Origin: Caulobacter sp. S45
GTDB taxonomy: Bacteria; Pseudomonadota; Alphaproteobacteria; Caulobacterales; Caulobacteraceae
Assembly: GCF_009765965.1 (NCBI RefSeq)
Contig: NZ_LMUL01000014.1
Coordinates: 1,102,337 to 1,166,336 of the forward strand
Direction: 5' to 3'
Length of the DNA: 64,000 nt
A program made the position numbers and the translations under genes. Position 1 is the first letter of the stretch. Each line of letters begins with the position of its first letter. The notes beneath the pieces were generated by a model. It was given only the letters and a program-made list of their open reading frames with translations. It did no database searches and was not told the DNA's origin. Positions 54,887 to 64,000 of this stretch are shown here, one piece after another.

Positions 54887-56064
54887 GCGTCCACCGCCGG
54901 GACAGTGGCTTCAAGCCCCCTCGCCTCGGCCGCCGCCAGGACGAAGCCCCGCACCGCGCCCGCCATCACCGGCTCGTCCAGCAGGAAGGCGTCGTGGCCC
55001 TTGTCGCTCTCGATCTCCAGGAAGCTGGCTCGCGCCCCGGCGGCGTTGAGCGCGCGCACGATGTTGCGGCTCTCCGGCGTCGGGTAGAGCCAGTCGGAGG
55101 TGAAGCTCAGCACGCAGAACCGCACGTCCCTCGCGCGCCGGAACGCTTCGCCCAGCACGCCGCGATGCGAGGCCGCCAGGTCGAAATAATCCATGGCCCG
55201 GGTGATGTAGAGATAGGCGTTGGCGTCGAACCGATCCACGAAGCTGGAGCCCTGGTGGCGCAGGTAGCTCTCCACCTGGAAGTCGGCGTCGAAGCCCCAT
55301 GACAGACCGTCGCGCTGCAGCTCGCGCCCGAACTTGCGCTGCAGGGCCGGCTCGGACAGGTAGGTGATGTGCGCCGCCATCCGGGCCACCGCCAGCCCCT
55401 TTTCGGGCCGAACGCCGAGCTTGAGATAGTCCCCGCCGCGCCAGTCCGGGTCGGCCATGATCGCCTGGCGGCCCACCTCGTGGAAGGCGATGTTCTGGGC
55501 CGAATGCCGCGCCGCCGAGGCGATGCAGATGGCCGAGAACACCCGGTCGGGATAGTCCGCCGCCCACTGCAGCACCTGCATCCCGCCCATCGACCCGCCC
55601 ACCACGGCGAACAGGGTCTCGATCCCGAGCGCGGCGATCAGCTCGGCCTGGGCGCGCACCATGTCGGCGATGGTGATGACCGGGAAGCTCAGGCCGTAGG
55701 GACGCGAAGTGGCCGGATCGATCGAGGACGGCCCGGTGGAGCCCATGCAGCCGCCCAGCACGTTGGCGCAGACGACGAAGTAGCGGTCCAGGTCAATCGG
55801 GCGTCCCGGTCCCACCAGCTGGGTCCACCAGCCGGGCTTGCCGTTCAGGGGATGGGGCGAGGCCACATGCTGGTCGCCGGTGAGCGCGTGGCAGATCAGG
55901 ATGGCGTTGGAGGCGTCCGCGTTCAGCCGGCCATAGGTGCGATAGGCGATCTCCACCCCGTCCAGCCGCCCGCCGGAGTCCAGCCGCAAGGGCCGGTCGG
56001 GACCGAGCTTGAGGGTCCCGCCGCCCATCTCCAGCGTATGAATGGCGTGCGGCGCGTCGCTCAT
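54883..56064 (-). CDS. metX: Homoserine O-acyltransferase MetX
   Basis: A 393-residue alpha/beta-hydrolase-fold enzyme starting methionine synthesis from homoserine. Nucleophile Ser158 in VVGGSMGG; the oxyanion region is [12 protein letters not shown] (103-114); Asp in FTSDWLYP and His in SDKGHDAF complete the triad. Whether acetyl- or succinyl-CoA is the donor cannot be read by eye. The ATG at 56064 begins [15 protein letters not shown]. An in-frame start further upstream would add 19 unconserved residues. There are only 72 bases to the kinase stop upstream and no SAM riboswitch is visible. Confidence 0.95.
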   Translation of the reverse strand: MSDAPHAIHTLEMGGGTLKLGPDRPLRLDSGGRLDGVEIAYRTYGRLNADASNAILICHALTGDQHVASPHPLNGKPGWWTQLVGPGRPIDLDRYFVVCANVLGGCMGSTGPSSIDPATSRPYGLSFPVITIADMVRAQAELIAALGIETLFAVVGGSMGGMQVLQWAADYPDRVFSAICIASAARHSAQNIAFHEVGRQAIMADPDWRGGDYLKLGVRPEKGLAVARMAAHITYLSEPALQRKFGRELQRDGLSWGFDADFQVESYLRHQGSSFVDRFDANAYLYITRAMDYFDLAASHRGVLGEAFRRARDVRFCVLSFTSDWLYPTPESRNIVRALNAAGARASFLEIESDKGHDAFLLDEPVMAGAVRGFVLAAAEARGLEATVPAVDA

Positions 56065-56136
56065 GCCTGGCTTGGAGCGCGCGGGGCGGCGCCTGTCAAT
56101 CGCATGTGGCTGAGCGGACACGGAAGATGGAATCGA

Positions 56137-57762
<1,626 letters not shown>

Positions 57763-57899
57763 CGTCGAATCGACCTCCACCCGCGAGCGCTTCGCATACG
57801 CGGCGCCGGGTTAATTCGCCGTTCGCTTTCAGGTCAAGGTTGAGGATTCAACTTTAGCTAAACATCCGGCCGAAAACATCTCCGTCGCCTACATTAGGA

Positions 57900-57942
57900 G
57901 CGCCAGGGAACGCACCTGACCAACTCAGGTCCTGGCGTTCCC
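57900..57942. promoter_or_regulatory. Hairpin with two alternative outer stems
   Basis: An inner stem ACCTGA/TCAGGT with loop CCAAC can be extended either by CGCCAGG with CCTGGCG, or by GGGAACGC with GCGTTCCC. The two outer stems share bases and exclude each other. It lies between the divergent kinase and P1 peptidase genes, followed by ATATTATC without a T-run. Whether it is a regulatory RNA element or a repeat remnant is unknown. Confidence 0.45.
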
Positions 57943-58051
57943 ATATTATCAAGAGAATCAACAAGCCTCGCCCGATCAAACGGGCCAACGCCATACGGGT
58001 TTCGCCTTGGTGGCCAAAGCCGTATCAAGCAGGATCGCTTCTGGAGTCCCC

Positions 58052-59032
58052 ATGGTCCGTCCGGGTCCGCTGAACCTGATCACCGACGTCCCTGGCCTCC
58101 GGGTCGGGCACGCGACCGACGAGCGGGTGCGTTCAGGGGTGACGGCCCTGCTGTGCCCGGGCGGCTGGGCGGCGGCGGCGGACGTGCGCGGCGGCGGCCC
58201 GGGCGAGCGGGAAGTGTCGGCCCTGGCGCTGGAGGGCTTGGTGGGCCAAGCCCACGCCATCGTCTTCAGCGGCGGCTCGGTGTTCGGCCTGGGGGCTGGC
58301 GACGGGGCGACGGCGGCCCTGTCGCTGATGGGCCAGGGGTTGAAGCTGCACCCCGCCTCGCCCTTCCTGCCCATCGTGCCCACCGCCATCCTGCACGACC
58401 TCGGCAACGGCGGCGACAAGGCCTTCGGGCTGGAGCCGCCCTATCGCCGACTGGGGATCGAGGCGGTGCAGGCGGCAGGGGAGAGCTTCGCGCTCGGACC
58501 GGTCGGGGCCGGTCGGGGCGCCAAGGCGGGATTGGTCCCCGGCGGGATCGGCTCTGCCTCGACAATGCTGGAGGACGGGCTGGTGGTCGGCGCGCTGGCG
58601 GCGGTCAACCCGCTGGGCTCGGTGTTCATGCCGGACAGGCGCACCTATTGGGCCTGGCCGTTCGAGATGGACGGCGAGTTCGGCGGCGCGCGCCCCGGAC
58701 CGGACGTCGTTTCGCACGAACCCTTCCCCGCCCTTTCGAGGCTTATGACCGCCGGGCGGGTGGACAAGGGCGCCAACACCACGCTGGCGGTGGTGGCGGT
58801 GAACGCCGCGCTGACCGGGCCCCAGCTCAAGCGTATGGCGATCATGGCCCATGACGGGATGGCCCGCGCGGTCCATCCCGCCCACACGCCCTTCGACGGC
58901 GACATCGTGTTCGCCGTGGCCAAGGGGGATGCACCGGTCGACCGGCATGCCGACGTGGCCCGTATCGGTTCGGCGGCGGCGGACTGCCTGGCGCGGGCGA
59001 TCGCGCGGGGCGTCTACGAGAGCAACCGCTAG
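58052..59032 (+). CDS. P1-family peptidase (DmpA/BapA type, S58)
   Basis: A 326-residue N-terminal-nucleophile aminopeptidase. It should self-cleave before Thr243 in GANTTLAVV, making an alpha and a beta chain; the freed residue is the nucleophile. The N-terminal ITDVPGLRVGHATDE and FSGGSVFGLGAGDGA are typical. DmpA members cleave amides, beta-peptides or D-amino acid peptides. CTGGAG is 5 bases before the ATG at 58052. It is convergent with an oligopeptide ABC importer, suggesting that it processes imported peptides, by inference. Confidence 0.9.
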   Translation: MVRPGPLNLITDVPGLRVGHATDERVRSGVTALLCPGGWAAAADVRGGGPGEREVSALALEGLVGQAHAIVFSGGSVFGLGAGDGATAALSLMGQGLKLHPASPFLPIVPTAILHDLGNGGDKAFGLEPPYRRLGIEAVQAAGESFALGPVGAGRGAKAGLVPGGIGSASTMLEDGLVVGALAAVNPLGSVFMPDRRTYWAWPFEMDGEFGGARPGPDVVSHEPFPALSRLMTAGRVDKGANTTLAVVAVNAALTGPQLKRMAIMAHDGMARAVHPAHTPFDGDIVFAVAKGDAPVDRHADVARIGSAAADCLARAIARGVYESNR

Positions 59033-59038
59033 CCTCTG

Positions 59039-59169
59039 CTCCCTCTCCCTTGCAGGGGAGAGGATCAGGGTGGAAGCGCTACCTTTCTAGATAGGCGCCG
59101 CCGTCCACCCCCACCCTCCCATTGCTAGCGCAACGGGGCCCGCCCTCCCCCGTGCGAGGGAGAGGGAAT
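59039..59169. repeat. Family C repeat cluster
   Basis: CCCTCTCCCTTGCAGGGGAGAGG at the left is one half; CCCACCCTCCCATTGC and CCCGCCCTCCCCCGTGCG at the right are the other, as in the cluster near 54.1 kb. The right half runs into the 3' end of the double ATPase gene and provides its stop codon. Confidence 0.82.
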
Positions 59170-60762
59170 CTGTCCCGCCAGCACTGCTTCCAGATCAGGC
59201 GCTGCGGCCAGCAGCGCCTGGGTGTAGGGATGGCGCGGGGCCGAGAGCACTGCCTGCGTCTCGCCCTGCTCGACGATACGGCCGGCCTGCATCACCAGCA
59301 CCCGGTCGGTCGCCGCGCGGATCACCGCCAGGTCGTGGGTGACGATCAGGCAGGCGGCGTTCAATTCGGCCTTTTGCGTGGCGAGCAGCTTCAGGATCTC
59401 CGCCCGCGTGATCACGTCCAGCGCCGAGGTGGCCTCGTCCAGCACCAGCACCTGGGGCCGAACGACCAGGGCGCGGGCGAGCGCGATGCGCTGGCGCTGG
59501 CCGCCTGAGACGGCGTGCGGAAAGCGGTCGGCCACGTCCGGCGGCAAGCCCACCTTGGCCAGCGCCGCCTCCACCCGCGCGCGCCGCTCCGCCGGCGGCA
59601 AGGGAGGCTCGAGCAGGGCCAGCGGTTCCGCCACCAACCGCGCCACCGTCCAGCGGGGGTCGAAACTGCCGTAGGGGTCCTGGAACACCGGCTGGATGCG
59701 CGCGCGCAGTCGTCGCTGGCGCGCGGCGGAAACCTTGGAGAAGGCCTCGCCCGCAAGCCACACCTCGCCGGCGTCCAGTCGCTCCAGCCCCAGCAACAGG
59801 CGCAGCAGGGTAGACTTGCCCGCGCCGGACTCGCCCAGCACGCCAACGGTCTCGCCCGCGTGCAGCGTCAGCGACACCCGGTCCACCGCCGCAGCATTGC
59901 CCGGCGCGGCTGCGCCGACCCGCCGATTGGCGTAGCTGCGCACCAGTCCCTTGGCCTCCAGCAAGGGCGACCCGACGGGGTCCCGTATCGAGGTCACGGG
60001 CGCCGGCGACGATGCCTCGCGCAGGGCGGCGACATAGGGATGGGCGCTCCGCAGGACTTCCACGGCGGAGCCGGTGACGACGATCTCCCCCTCGCACATC
60101 ACCGCGATCCGGTCGGCCACGCCCGCCGCCAGGGCGAGGTCGTGGCTGACCAGCAGCAGGGACATGCCGTCCTCGCGCACCAGACGCAGCAGAAGCTCCA
60201 CGATCCTGGCCTGGGTGACGGCGTCGAGCGCAGTGGTCACCTCGTCGGCGAGTAGCAGGCGAGGCTTCAAGGCGATGGCGGCGGCGATCGCCACCCGCTG
60301 GCGCTGGCCGCCGGAAAGCTGGTGCGGCCGGCGGTCGAGGGCCATGCCCTCCAGCCCTACCCGGTCCAGGGTCTGGCGCGCGATCCGCATCGCCTCGCTG
60401 CGGGAAACGCGGGTGTGGATACGCACGGTCTCCGCCACCTGGGCGCCGATGGACATGACTGGATCGAGCGCGGTGGCCGGCTCCTGGAACACCATGGCGA
60501 TCTCACGCCCGCGCACGGCGCACATTTCCCGTTCACCGAGCGTGTCGAGCGCGCCGCCATCGAAGCGGATACGGCCCTGGACCCGAGCCCCGTTCGGCGG
60601 CAAACGCAGGATCGAAAGCGCGGTGAGCGACTTGCCGGAGCCGCTCGCCCCCACCAGACCCAGCACCTCGCCCGCACCTAGCGTCAGGTCCACGCCACGC
60701 ACGGCCTCGACCGCGCCAAAGGCGACGCGCAATCCCTCCACCTGCAGCAGGGGCTCGCTCAC
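59125..60762 (-). CDS. Fused double ATPase of an oligopeptide ABC importer (DppD-DppF)
   Basis: A 545-residue protein with two peptide-type ATPases in one chain. First domain: Walker A GASGSGKS (38-45), signature LSGGQ (149-153), Walker B LLADEVTTALD; second: GESGAGKST (310-318), VSGGQ (418-422), VLDEATSALD. In the first domain the usual Pro of DEPTTALD is Val. It starts with GTG inside the stop of the permease gene (GTGA). A longer frame upstream overlaps the permease and is not its start. The last 14 residues (IPSPSHGGGRAPLR) come from a family C repeat. It powers the permeases encoded upstream. Confidence 0.94.
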   Translation of the reverse strand: MSEPLLQVEGLRVAFGAVEAVRGVDLTLGAGEVLGLVGASGSGKSLTALSILRLPPNGARVQGRIRFDGGALDTLGEREMCAVRGREIAMVFQEPATALDPVMSIGAQVAETVRIHTRVSRSEAMRIARQTLDRVGLEGMALDRRPHQLSGGQRQRVAIAAAIALKPRLLLADEVTTALDAVTQARIVELLLRLVREDGMSLLLVSHDLALAAGVADRIAVMCEGEIVVTGSAVEVLRSAHPYVAALREASSPAPVTSIRDPVGSPLLEAKGLVRSYANRRVGAAAPGNAAAVDRVSLTLHAGETVGVLGESGAGKSTLLRLLLGLERLDAGEVWLAGEAFSKVSAARQRRLRARIQPVFQDPYGSFDPRWTVARLVAEPLALLEPPLPPAERRARVEAALAKVGLPPDVADRFPHAVSGGQRQRIALARALVVRPQVLVLDEATSALDVITRAEILKLLATQKAELNAACLIVTHDLAVIRAATDRVLVMQAGRIVEQGETQAVLSAPRHPYTQALLAAAPDLEAVLAGQIPSPSHGGGRAPLR

Positions 60763-61574
60763 GCCCGCCCCTCGCCCTCGAAGCGGCGACGCAGACCCTC
60801 GCCAAGCAGGCTGAAGCCCAGCACTGCGACCACGATGGCGGCGCCGGGGAACAGGGCCAGCCAGGGCGCCTGGGCGTAGAGGGTCTGGGCGTCGGCCAGC
60901 ATCCGGCCCCAGCTGGGCGCCGGCGGCTGGGCGCTGAGGCCGAGATAGGCCAGCCCGGCCTCGGCCACCACCGCCAGCGACAGCTGCAGCGCGCCCTGCA
61001 CCGCCAGGGGGGCCAACAGGTTGGGCAGGATATGCTCCAACGAGATGCGCAGGCCGCCCTTGCCCGCCGCCCGCGCCGCCAGGGCGTAGTCCAGGCTCCA
61101 TAGCCGCAGCGCACCCGTGCGCACGACCTTGGCGAACACCGGGATGGAGTAGACGCCGATGCCGATCACCGCGTCCAGCGCGCCCGGCCCCAGCGTCGCC
61201 GCCGCCAGCACCGCCAGCAACAGGGCCGGAAACGCGAACACCAGGTCGCTGAAGCGCATGGTCAGCTCGTCCGCCCAGCCTCTCCGAGCGGCGGCGAGCA
61301 GGCCCAGCGGCGTCCCCACTCCGATCCCCAGCAGGCAGGCCGCGCCCGACACCAGCAGGGCGGTGCGCGCGCCCGCCATCGCCTGGCTCAGCCCGTCGCG
61401 GCCATAGGCGTCGGTCCCGAACAGGTGGGCCGGCGACGGCGGCGCGAGACGGATGGCGATGTTGATCGCCTCCGCCGGATAGGGCGTCCAGATCAGGGAC
61501 AGGAGGGCGGTGGCGATTAGCAATGTCACCATGGCTGCGCCGGCGATGAGCGGCGCGTTCCCGGACGCTCTCAC
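60759..61574 (-). CDS. Oligopeptide ABC permease (DppC-like)
   Basis: A 271-residue inner-membrane protein with about six helices. The entry region LFGTDAYGRDGLSQAMAGARTALLV is the classical start of the DppC core, and AARAAGKGGLRISLEHILPNLLAPL is the EAA loop that contacts the ATPase. It pairs with the DppB-type domain fused to the binding protein encoded upstream. Its stop overlaps the ATPase start. Confidence 0.94.
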   Translation of the reverse strand: MRASGNAPLIAGAAMVTLLIATALLSLIWTPYPAEAINIAIRLAPPSPAHLFGTDAYGRDGLSQAMAGARTALLVSGAACLLGIGVGTPLGLLAAARRGWADELTMRFSDLVFAFPALLLAVLAAATLGPGALDAVIGIGVYSIPVFAKVVRTGALRLWSLDYALAARAAGKGGLRISLEHILPNLLAPLAVQGALQLSLAVVAEAGLAYLGLSAQPPAPSWGRMLADAQTLYAQAPWLALFPGAAIVVAVLGFSLLGEGLRRRFEGEGRA

Positions 61575-61587
61575 GCGGCGGTCCTCC

Positions 61588-61696
61588 TGCGTGCTTCGAG
61601 ACGCGGCTCGCGCCGCTCCTCAGCAGGACGGAGGTTTTTGCAGCTCTTCACATACGTCATCCTGAGGAGCCCCGAAGGGGCGTCTCGAAGGACGCA
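61588..61696. repeat. Family B repeat pair (inverted), inside the ABC operon
   Basis: Left unit TGCGTGCTTCGAGACGC to CTCCTCAGCAGGACG; right unit from 61656 (CGTCATCCTGAGGAGC) with the GCCCCGAAGGGGC hairpin. It lies between two co-directional genes of one transporter, 18 bases after the end of the upstream gene's stop region, so it may weaken downstream expression. Confidence 0.88.
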
Positions 61697-61713
61697 GGAT
61701 ATCTCCGCCCGCC

Positions 61714-64000
61714 TCACCGCCGCCGCTCCGACAACCGCGGGTCCACCGCCGCGGCGGCCAGGTCGGTAAGGAAGCTGACGGCGACCACGGCGACCACCAG
61801 GACCAAGACCACGCTCTGCACCACGATCAGGTCGCGCTGGGCCAGCGCCTGGAACACCAGCCGGCCGAGGCCCGGCAGGTTGAACACGTTCTCGATCACT
61901 ACCGCGCCAGCGAGCAGGTAGGCGAACTGGAGTCCCAGGATGGTCAGGGTCGGGCCCAGGGCGTTGGGCAGGGCGTGGCGGATCAGGGCCTGGCGTCGGC
62001 TGAGCCCCCGAGCCCGGGCGCTGCGGACATAGTCGGCGCCCATGGCCGAGAGCAGCTCGCCCCGCAGCACGCGGGTCAACACCGCCGCCTGGGGCGCGGC
62101 CAGGGCGATGGCTGGCAGGCTTAGCGCACCGAGCGCCGGTCCCACGCCGCCCGCCCAGCCGGGAAAGCCGCCTGCCGGCGCCCAGCCCAGCCGCTCGGCG
62201 AACACGATCACCAGCATCATGCCGAGCCAGAACCCCGGCACGGCCACGCCGAGCTGGGTCAGGCCGCCGACGATGCGGTCCACGGTCCCGCCCGGTCGCA
62301 TCGCCGCGCCGAGCCCCATGGCGAAGGCCGCCGTTGTCGACAGGACCAGGGCGTAGAGGGCCAGCGGCAAGGACACCGCCAGCCGCTCGGCCACCAGGGC
62401 CGCGACCGGCGTGCGATAGGTGTAGCTGAGCCCCAGGTCGCCATGGGCCAGCCCCGCCATCCAGCTCAGGTAACGCCGCCAAGCCGGCCCCTCCAGGCCA
62501 AGCTCCAGCCGCACCGCGTGCAGGGCCGCCGGATCGGCGCTGAAGCCCATCATGTAGCGCGCCGGATCACCCGGCGCGATCTGCAGCAACAGGAAGATCA
62601 CCAGGCTGGCCGCGAGCAAGGTCCCCACCAGCACGCCCAGCCGGCCCGCGAGATAAGCCGGACGCGCGCGCCGTCCCGCCGCAATCAGCGCAAGTACGAA
62701 CGGCGCTGTCGTCAGCACCCAAAGCCAGGCCGGCGTCGCCCCCGAACCGCCCTGCTCGTCGCCCGCGCCGCCGCCCGCCACGTAGGCGTCGTTCAGGTCG
62801 AGGATGGCTACCGGCGTCGGCGCCCAGGCGTCCCTCAACCGGGCGTTCCAGACCCCCAGGATCGGATACTGGAACAGGAACAGGTTCACGGAGTCGCCGG
62901 CGATCTGGCGCTGGATGCCACCGAGCAGGGCCGTACGCCGGGCCGGGTCGGTCGCATCCTCGGCGGCGGCGAGCAGGACCTTGGTCCTCGGATTGGAATA
63001 GCCGAAATAGTAGTCGTCGCGGCCGTAGATGTCGTAGTCCAACGGCTCGACGTGATCGACGATGGTCATGTCGTAGGCGTGGCGGCCGAACACCTGGGCC
63101 AGCCACTGCGCCCATTCCATGTCGACGATCTTCACCTTCACGCCCGCCTGGGCGAGCTGGGCGGCGACGATCTCGCCGCTGCGCCGCGCATAGGTCGGCG
63201 GCGGCAGGGTCAGGGTGAGGCCGAGGTGCGGGTAGCCCGCCTGCGCCAGCAGGGCGCGGGCCTTGGCCGGGTCGTGCGGATACAGGCCGGTGAGGTCGAC
63301 ATAGCCGGGGTCCTGCGGGGGATAATGGCTGCCGATCGGCGTGCCGAAGCCGTACATGGCCCCCTCGATCACCGCCCTGCGGTCGATGGCGTAGGCCAGC
63401 GCGCGGCGCACACGGACGTCGGCCAGCGGCTTGATCCGCTCGTTCAGCGCCACCAGGGTCTCGCCCTCGCTCGGCGCCGAGCGCACCACGAAACGCGGAT
63501 CGGCGGCGAGCCGCTTCAGGCCCTCGGGCGCCGGATAATTGGGAAAGACATCGACGTCGCCGGCCCTTAGCGCGGCTTCGGCGGCGGAGGGGTCGGCGAT
63601 GAAGGTGAAGGTCACGCGCTCCAGCCGGGCCGGGCGACCCCAGTAGGCGGGATTGCGCTTGAGGCTCACCGAATAACCCCGCCGCCAGTCCTCCAGCACG
63701 AACGGGCCGGTGCCGACCGGGCGGGTGATGTCGGTCTTGGCCGATCCCGGGGCGACCATCACCGCGTCGCCCCAGCCCAGCACCTGCAGCAGGGTGGCGG
63801 AGCGGCGCTTAAGGTGCAGCTCGACCTCGTACGGGTCGAGGATGCGGACTTGGTCGATCACCTCGAATCGGCTGCGCTGGCCGTTGGTCGAGCCCGGCGC
63901 GCGGGCGCGGTCCAGGCTGAACTTGACCACGGTGGCGTCGAACGGCTCGCCGTCCGAGAACTGCACGCCCCGGCGCAGGTGGAAGCTGTAGGTCTGGCCG
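61714..64000 (-). CDS. Peptide-binding protein fused to DppB-type permease (5' end outside window)
   Basis: The frame runs off the window end, so the N-terminus is missing; about 760 residues are visible. The first half is an SBP_bac_5 peptide-binding domain: VQFSDGEPFDATVVKFSLDRA, then AYWGRPARLERVTFTFI and ERIKPLADVRVRRALAYAIDRRAVIEG. After a Gly-rich linker comes one membrane helix (about TTAPFVLALIAAGRRA), and then a complete DppB permease starting YLAGRLGVLVGTLLAASLVIF with the EAA loop ARARGLSRRQALIRHALPN. The fusion ties the binder to the pore. No stop or frameshift is visible between the halves. A normal transporter has two separate genes. Confidence 0.88.
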   Translation of the reverse strand, partial: GQTYSFHLRRGVQFSDGEPFDATVVKFSLDRARAPGSTNGQRSRFEVIDQVRILDPYEVELHLKRRSATLLQVLGWGDAVMVAPGSAKTDITRPVGTGPFVLEDWRRGYSVSLKRNPAYWGRPARLERVTFTFIADPSAAEAALRAGDVDVFPNYPAPEGLKRLAADPRFVVRSAPSEGETLVALNERIKPLADVRVRRALAYAIDRRAVIEGAMYGFGTPIGSHYPPQDPGYVDLTGLYPHDPAKARALLAQAGYPHLGLTLTLPPPTYARRSGEIVAAQLAQAGVKVKIVDMEWAQWLAQVFGRHAYDMTIVDHVEPLDYDIYGRDDYYFGYSNPRTKVLLAAAEDATDPARRTALLGGIQRQIAGDSVNLFLFQYPILGVWNARLRDAWAPTPVAILDLNDAYVAGGGAGDEQGGSGATPAWLWVLTTAPFVLALIAAGRRARPAYLAGRLGVLVGTLLAASLVIFLLLQIAPGDPARYMMGFSADPAALHAVRLELGLEGPAWRRYLSWMAGLAHGDLGLSYTYRTPVAALVAERLAVSLPLALYALVLSTTAAFAMGLGAAMRPGGTVDRIVGGLTQLGVAVPGFWLGMMLVIVFAERLGWAPAGGFPGWAGGVGPALGALSLPAIALAAPQAAVLTRVLRGELLSAMGADYVRSARARGLSRRQALIRHALPNALGPTLTILGLQFAYLLAGAVVIENVFNLPGLGRLVFQALAQRDLIVVQSVVLVLVVAVVAVSFLTDLAAAAVDPRLSERRR

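Noticed and set aside
56065-56136. SAM-II riboswitch upstream of metX
   Set aside because: Only 72 bases separate the kinase stop and metX, and the conserved pseudoknot sequence of SAM-II is not present.
60763-61101. Longer start of the double ATPase
   Set aside because: It would overlap the DppC permease gene and is Gly/Arg-rich; a GTG at 60762 overlaps the permease stop in the usual way and starts the conserved sequence.

Overview
The window reads as a chromosomal segment of a high-GC alphaproteobacterium, most probably a member of the Caulobacteraceae (Phenylobacterium or Caulobacter type). Support: strong G/C third-position bias in every gene, the gene order pepA-holC divergent from lptG-lptD-surA-pdxA-rsmA, a non-discriminating type aspartyl-tRNA synthetase, the metX-metW pair, and three families of short palindromic intergenic repeats. 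No rRNA, tRNA, phage, insertion sequence or CRISPR is visible, so the genus is an inference.

Layout. 1-9.5 kb: a secreted CHAP protein and MtgA (both cell-wall related, convergent around a 33-bp perfect inverted repeat), an SDR oxidoreductase, a GhrA-like dehydrogenase, a zinc-ribbon membrane protein, aspS, a GreA-like factor, a cold-shock protein, a DHA2 efflux pump and a divergent tautomerase. 9.8-16.8 kb: an accessory lipid-type cluster with a FAAL-ACP-thioester reductase megaenzyme, a Baeyer-Villiger monooxygenase overlapping it tail to tail, an epoxide-hydrolase-like protein, a secreted protein of unknown function and a CDP-alcohol phosphatidyltransferase. 17-22.6 kb: an MFP-RND-MFS export operon without an outer-membrane channel. 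22.6-29.4 kb: two exported pentapeptide-repeat proteins, a permuted NlpC/P60-like (YiiX) protein, ndk, an ABC-F ATPase, a less GC-rich membrane protein, a GST and an I78 inhibitor lipoprotein.

29.3-38.6 kb is the conserved outer-membrane biogenesis block: holC and pepA leftwards, and lptG, lptD, surA, pdxA and rsmA rightwards with overlapping stop/start codons. The usual second Lpt permease gene (lptF) is not here. 38.6-45.4 kb: a TetR repressor divergent from a complete tripartite RND efflux operon (MFP lipoprotein, AcrB-type pump, OprM-type channel), with a 20-bp perfect palindrome in the intergenic region, and a 35-residue membrane microprotein convergent with the channel gene. 45.6-58 kb: an APC permease, a membrane-anchored retropepsin-like protease, an ABC exporter, 3-hydroxybutyryl-CoA dehydrogenase, an AEC carrier, an SRPBCC protein, glyoxalase II, a methyltransferase, metW/metX and a soluble hybrid histidine kinase. 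58-64 kb: a DmpA-type P1 peptidase convergent with an oligopeptide ABC importer compressed into three polypeptides: a binding-protein/permease fusion (open at the window end), a DppC-type permease and a double ATPase.

The items most worth follow-up are the binding-protein/permease fusion, the FAAL-ACP-reductase with its monooxygenase neighbour, the 35-residue microprotein, the paired CPGC pentapeptide proteins with a His-repeat tail, and the repeat elements that supply the C-termini of two neighbouring proteins.
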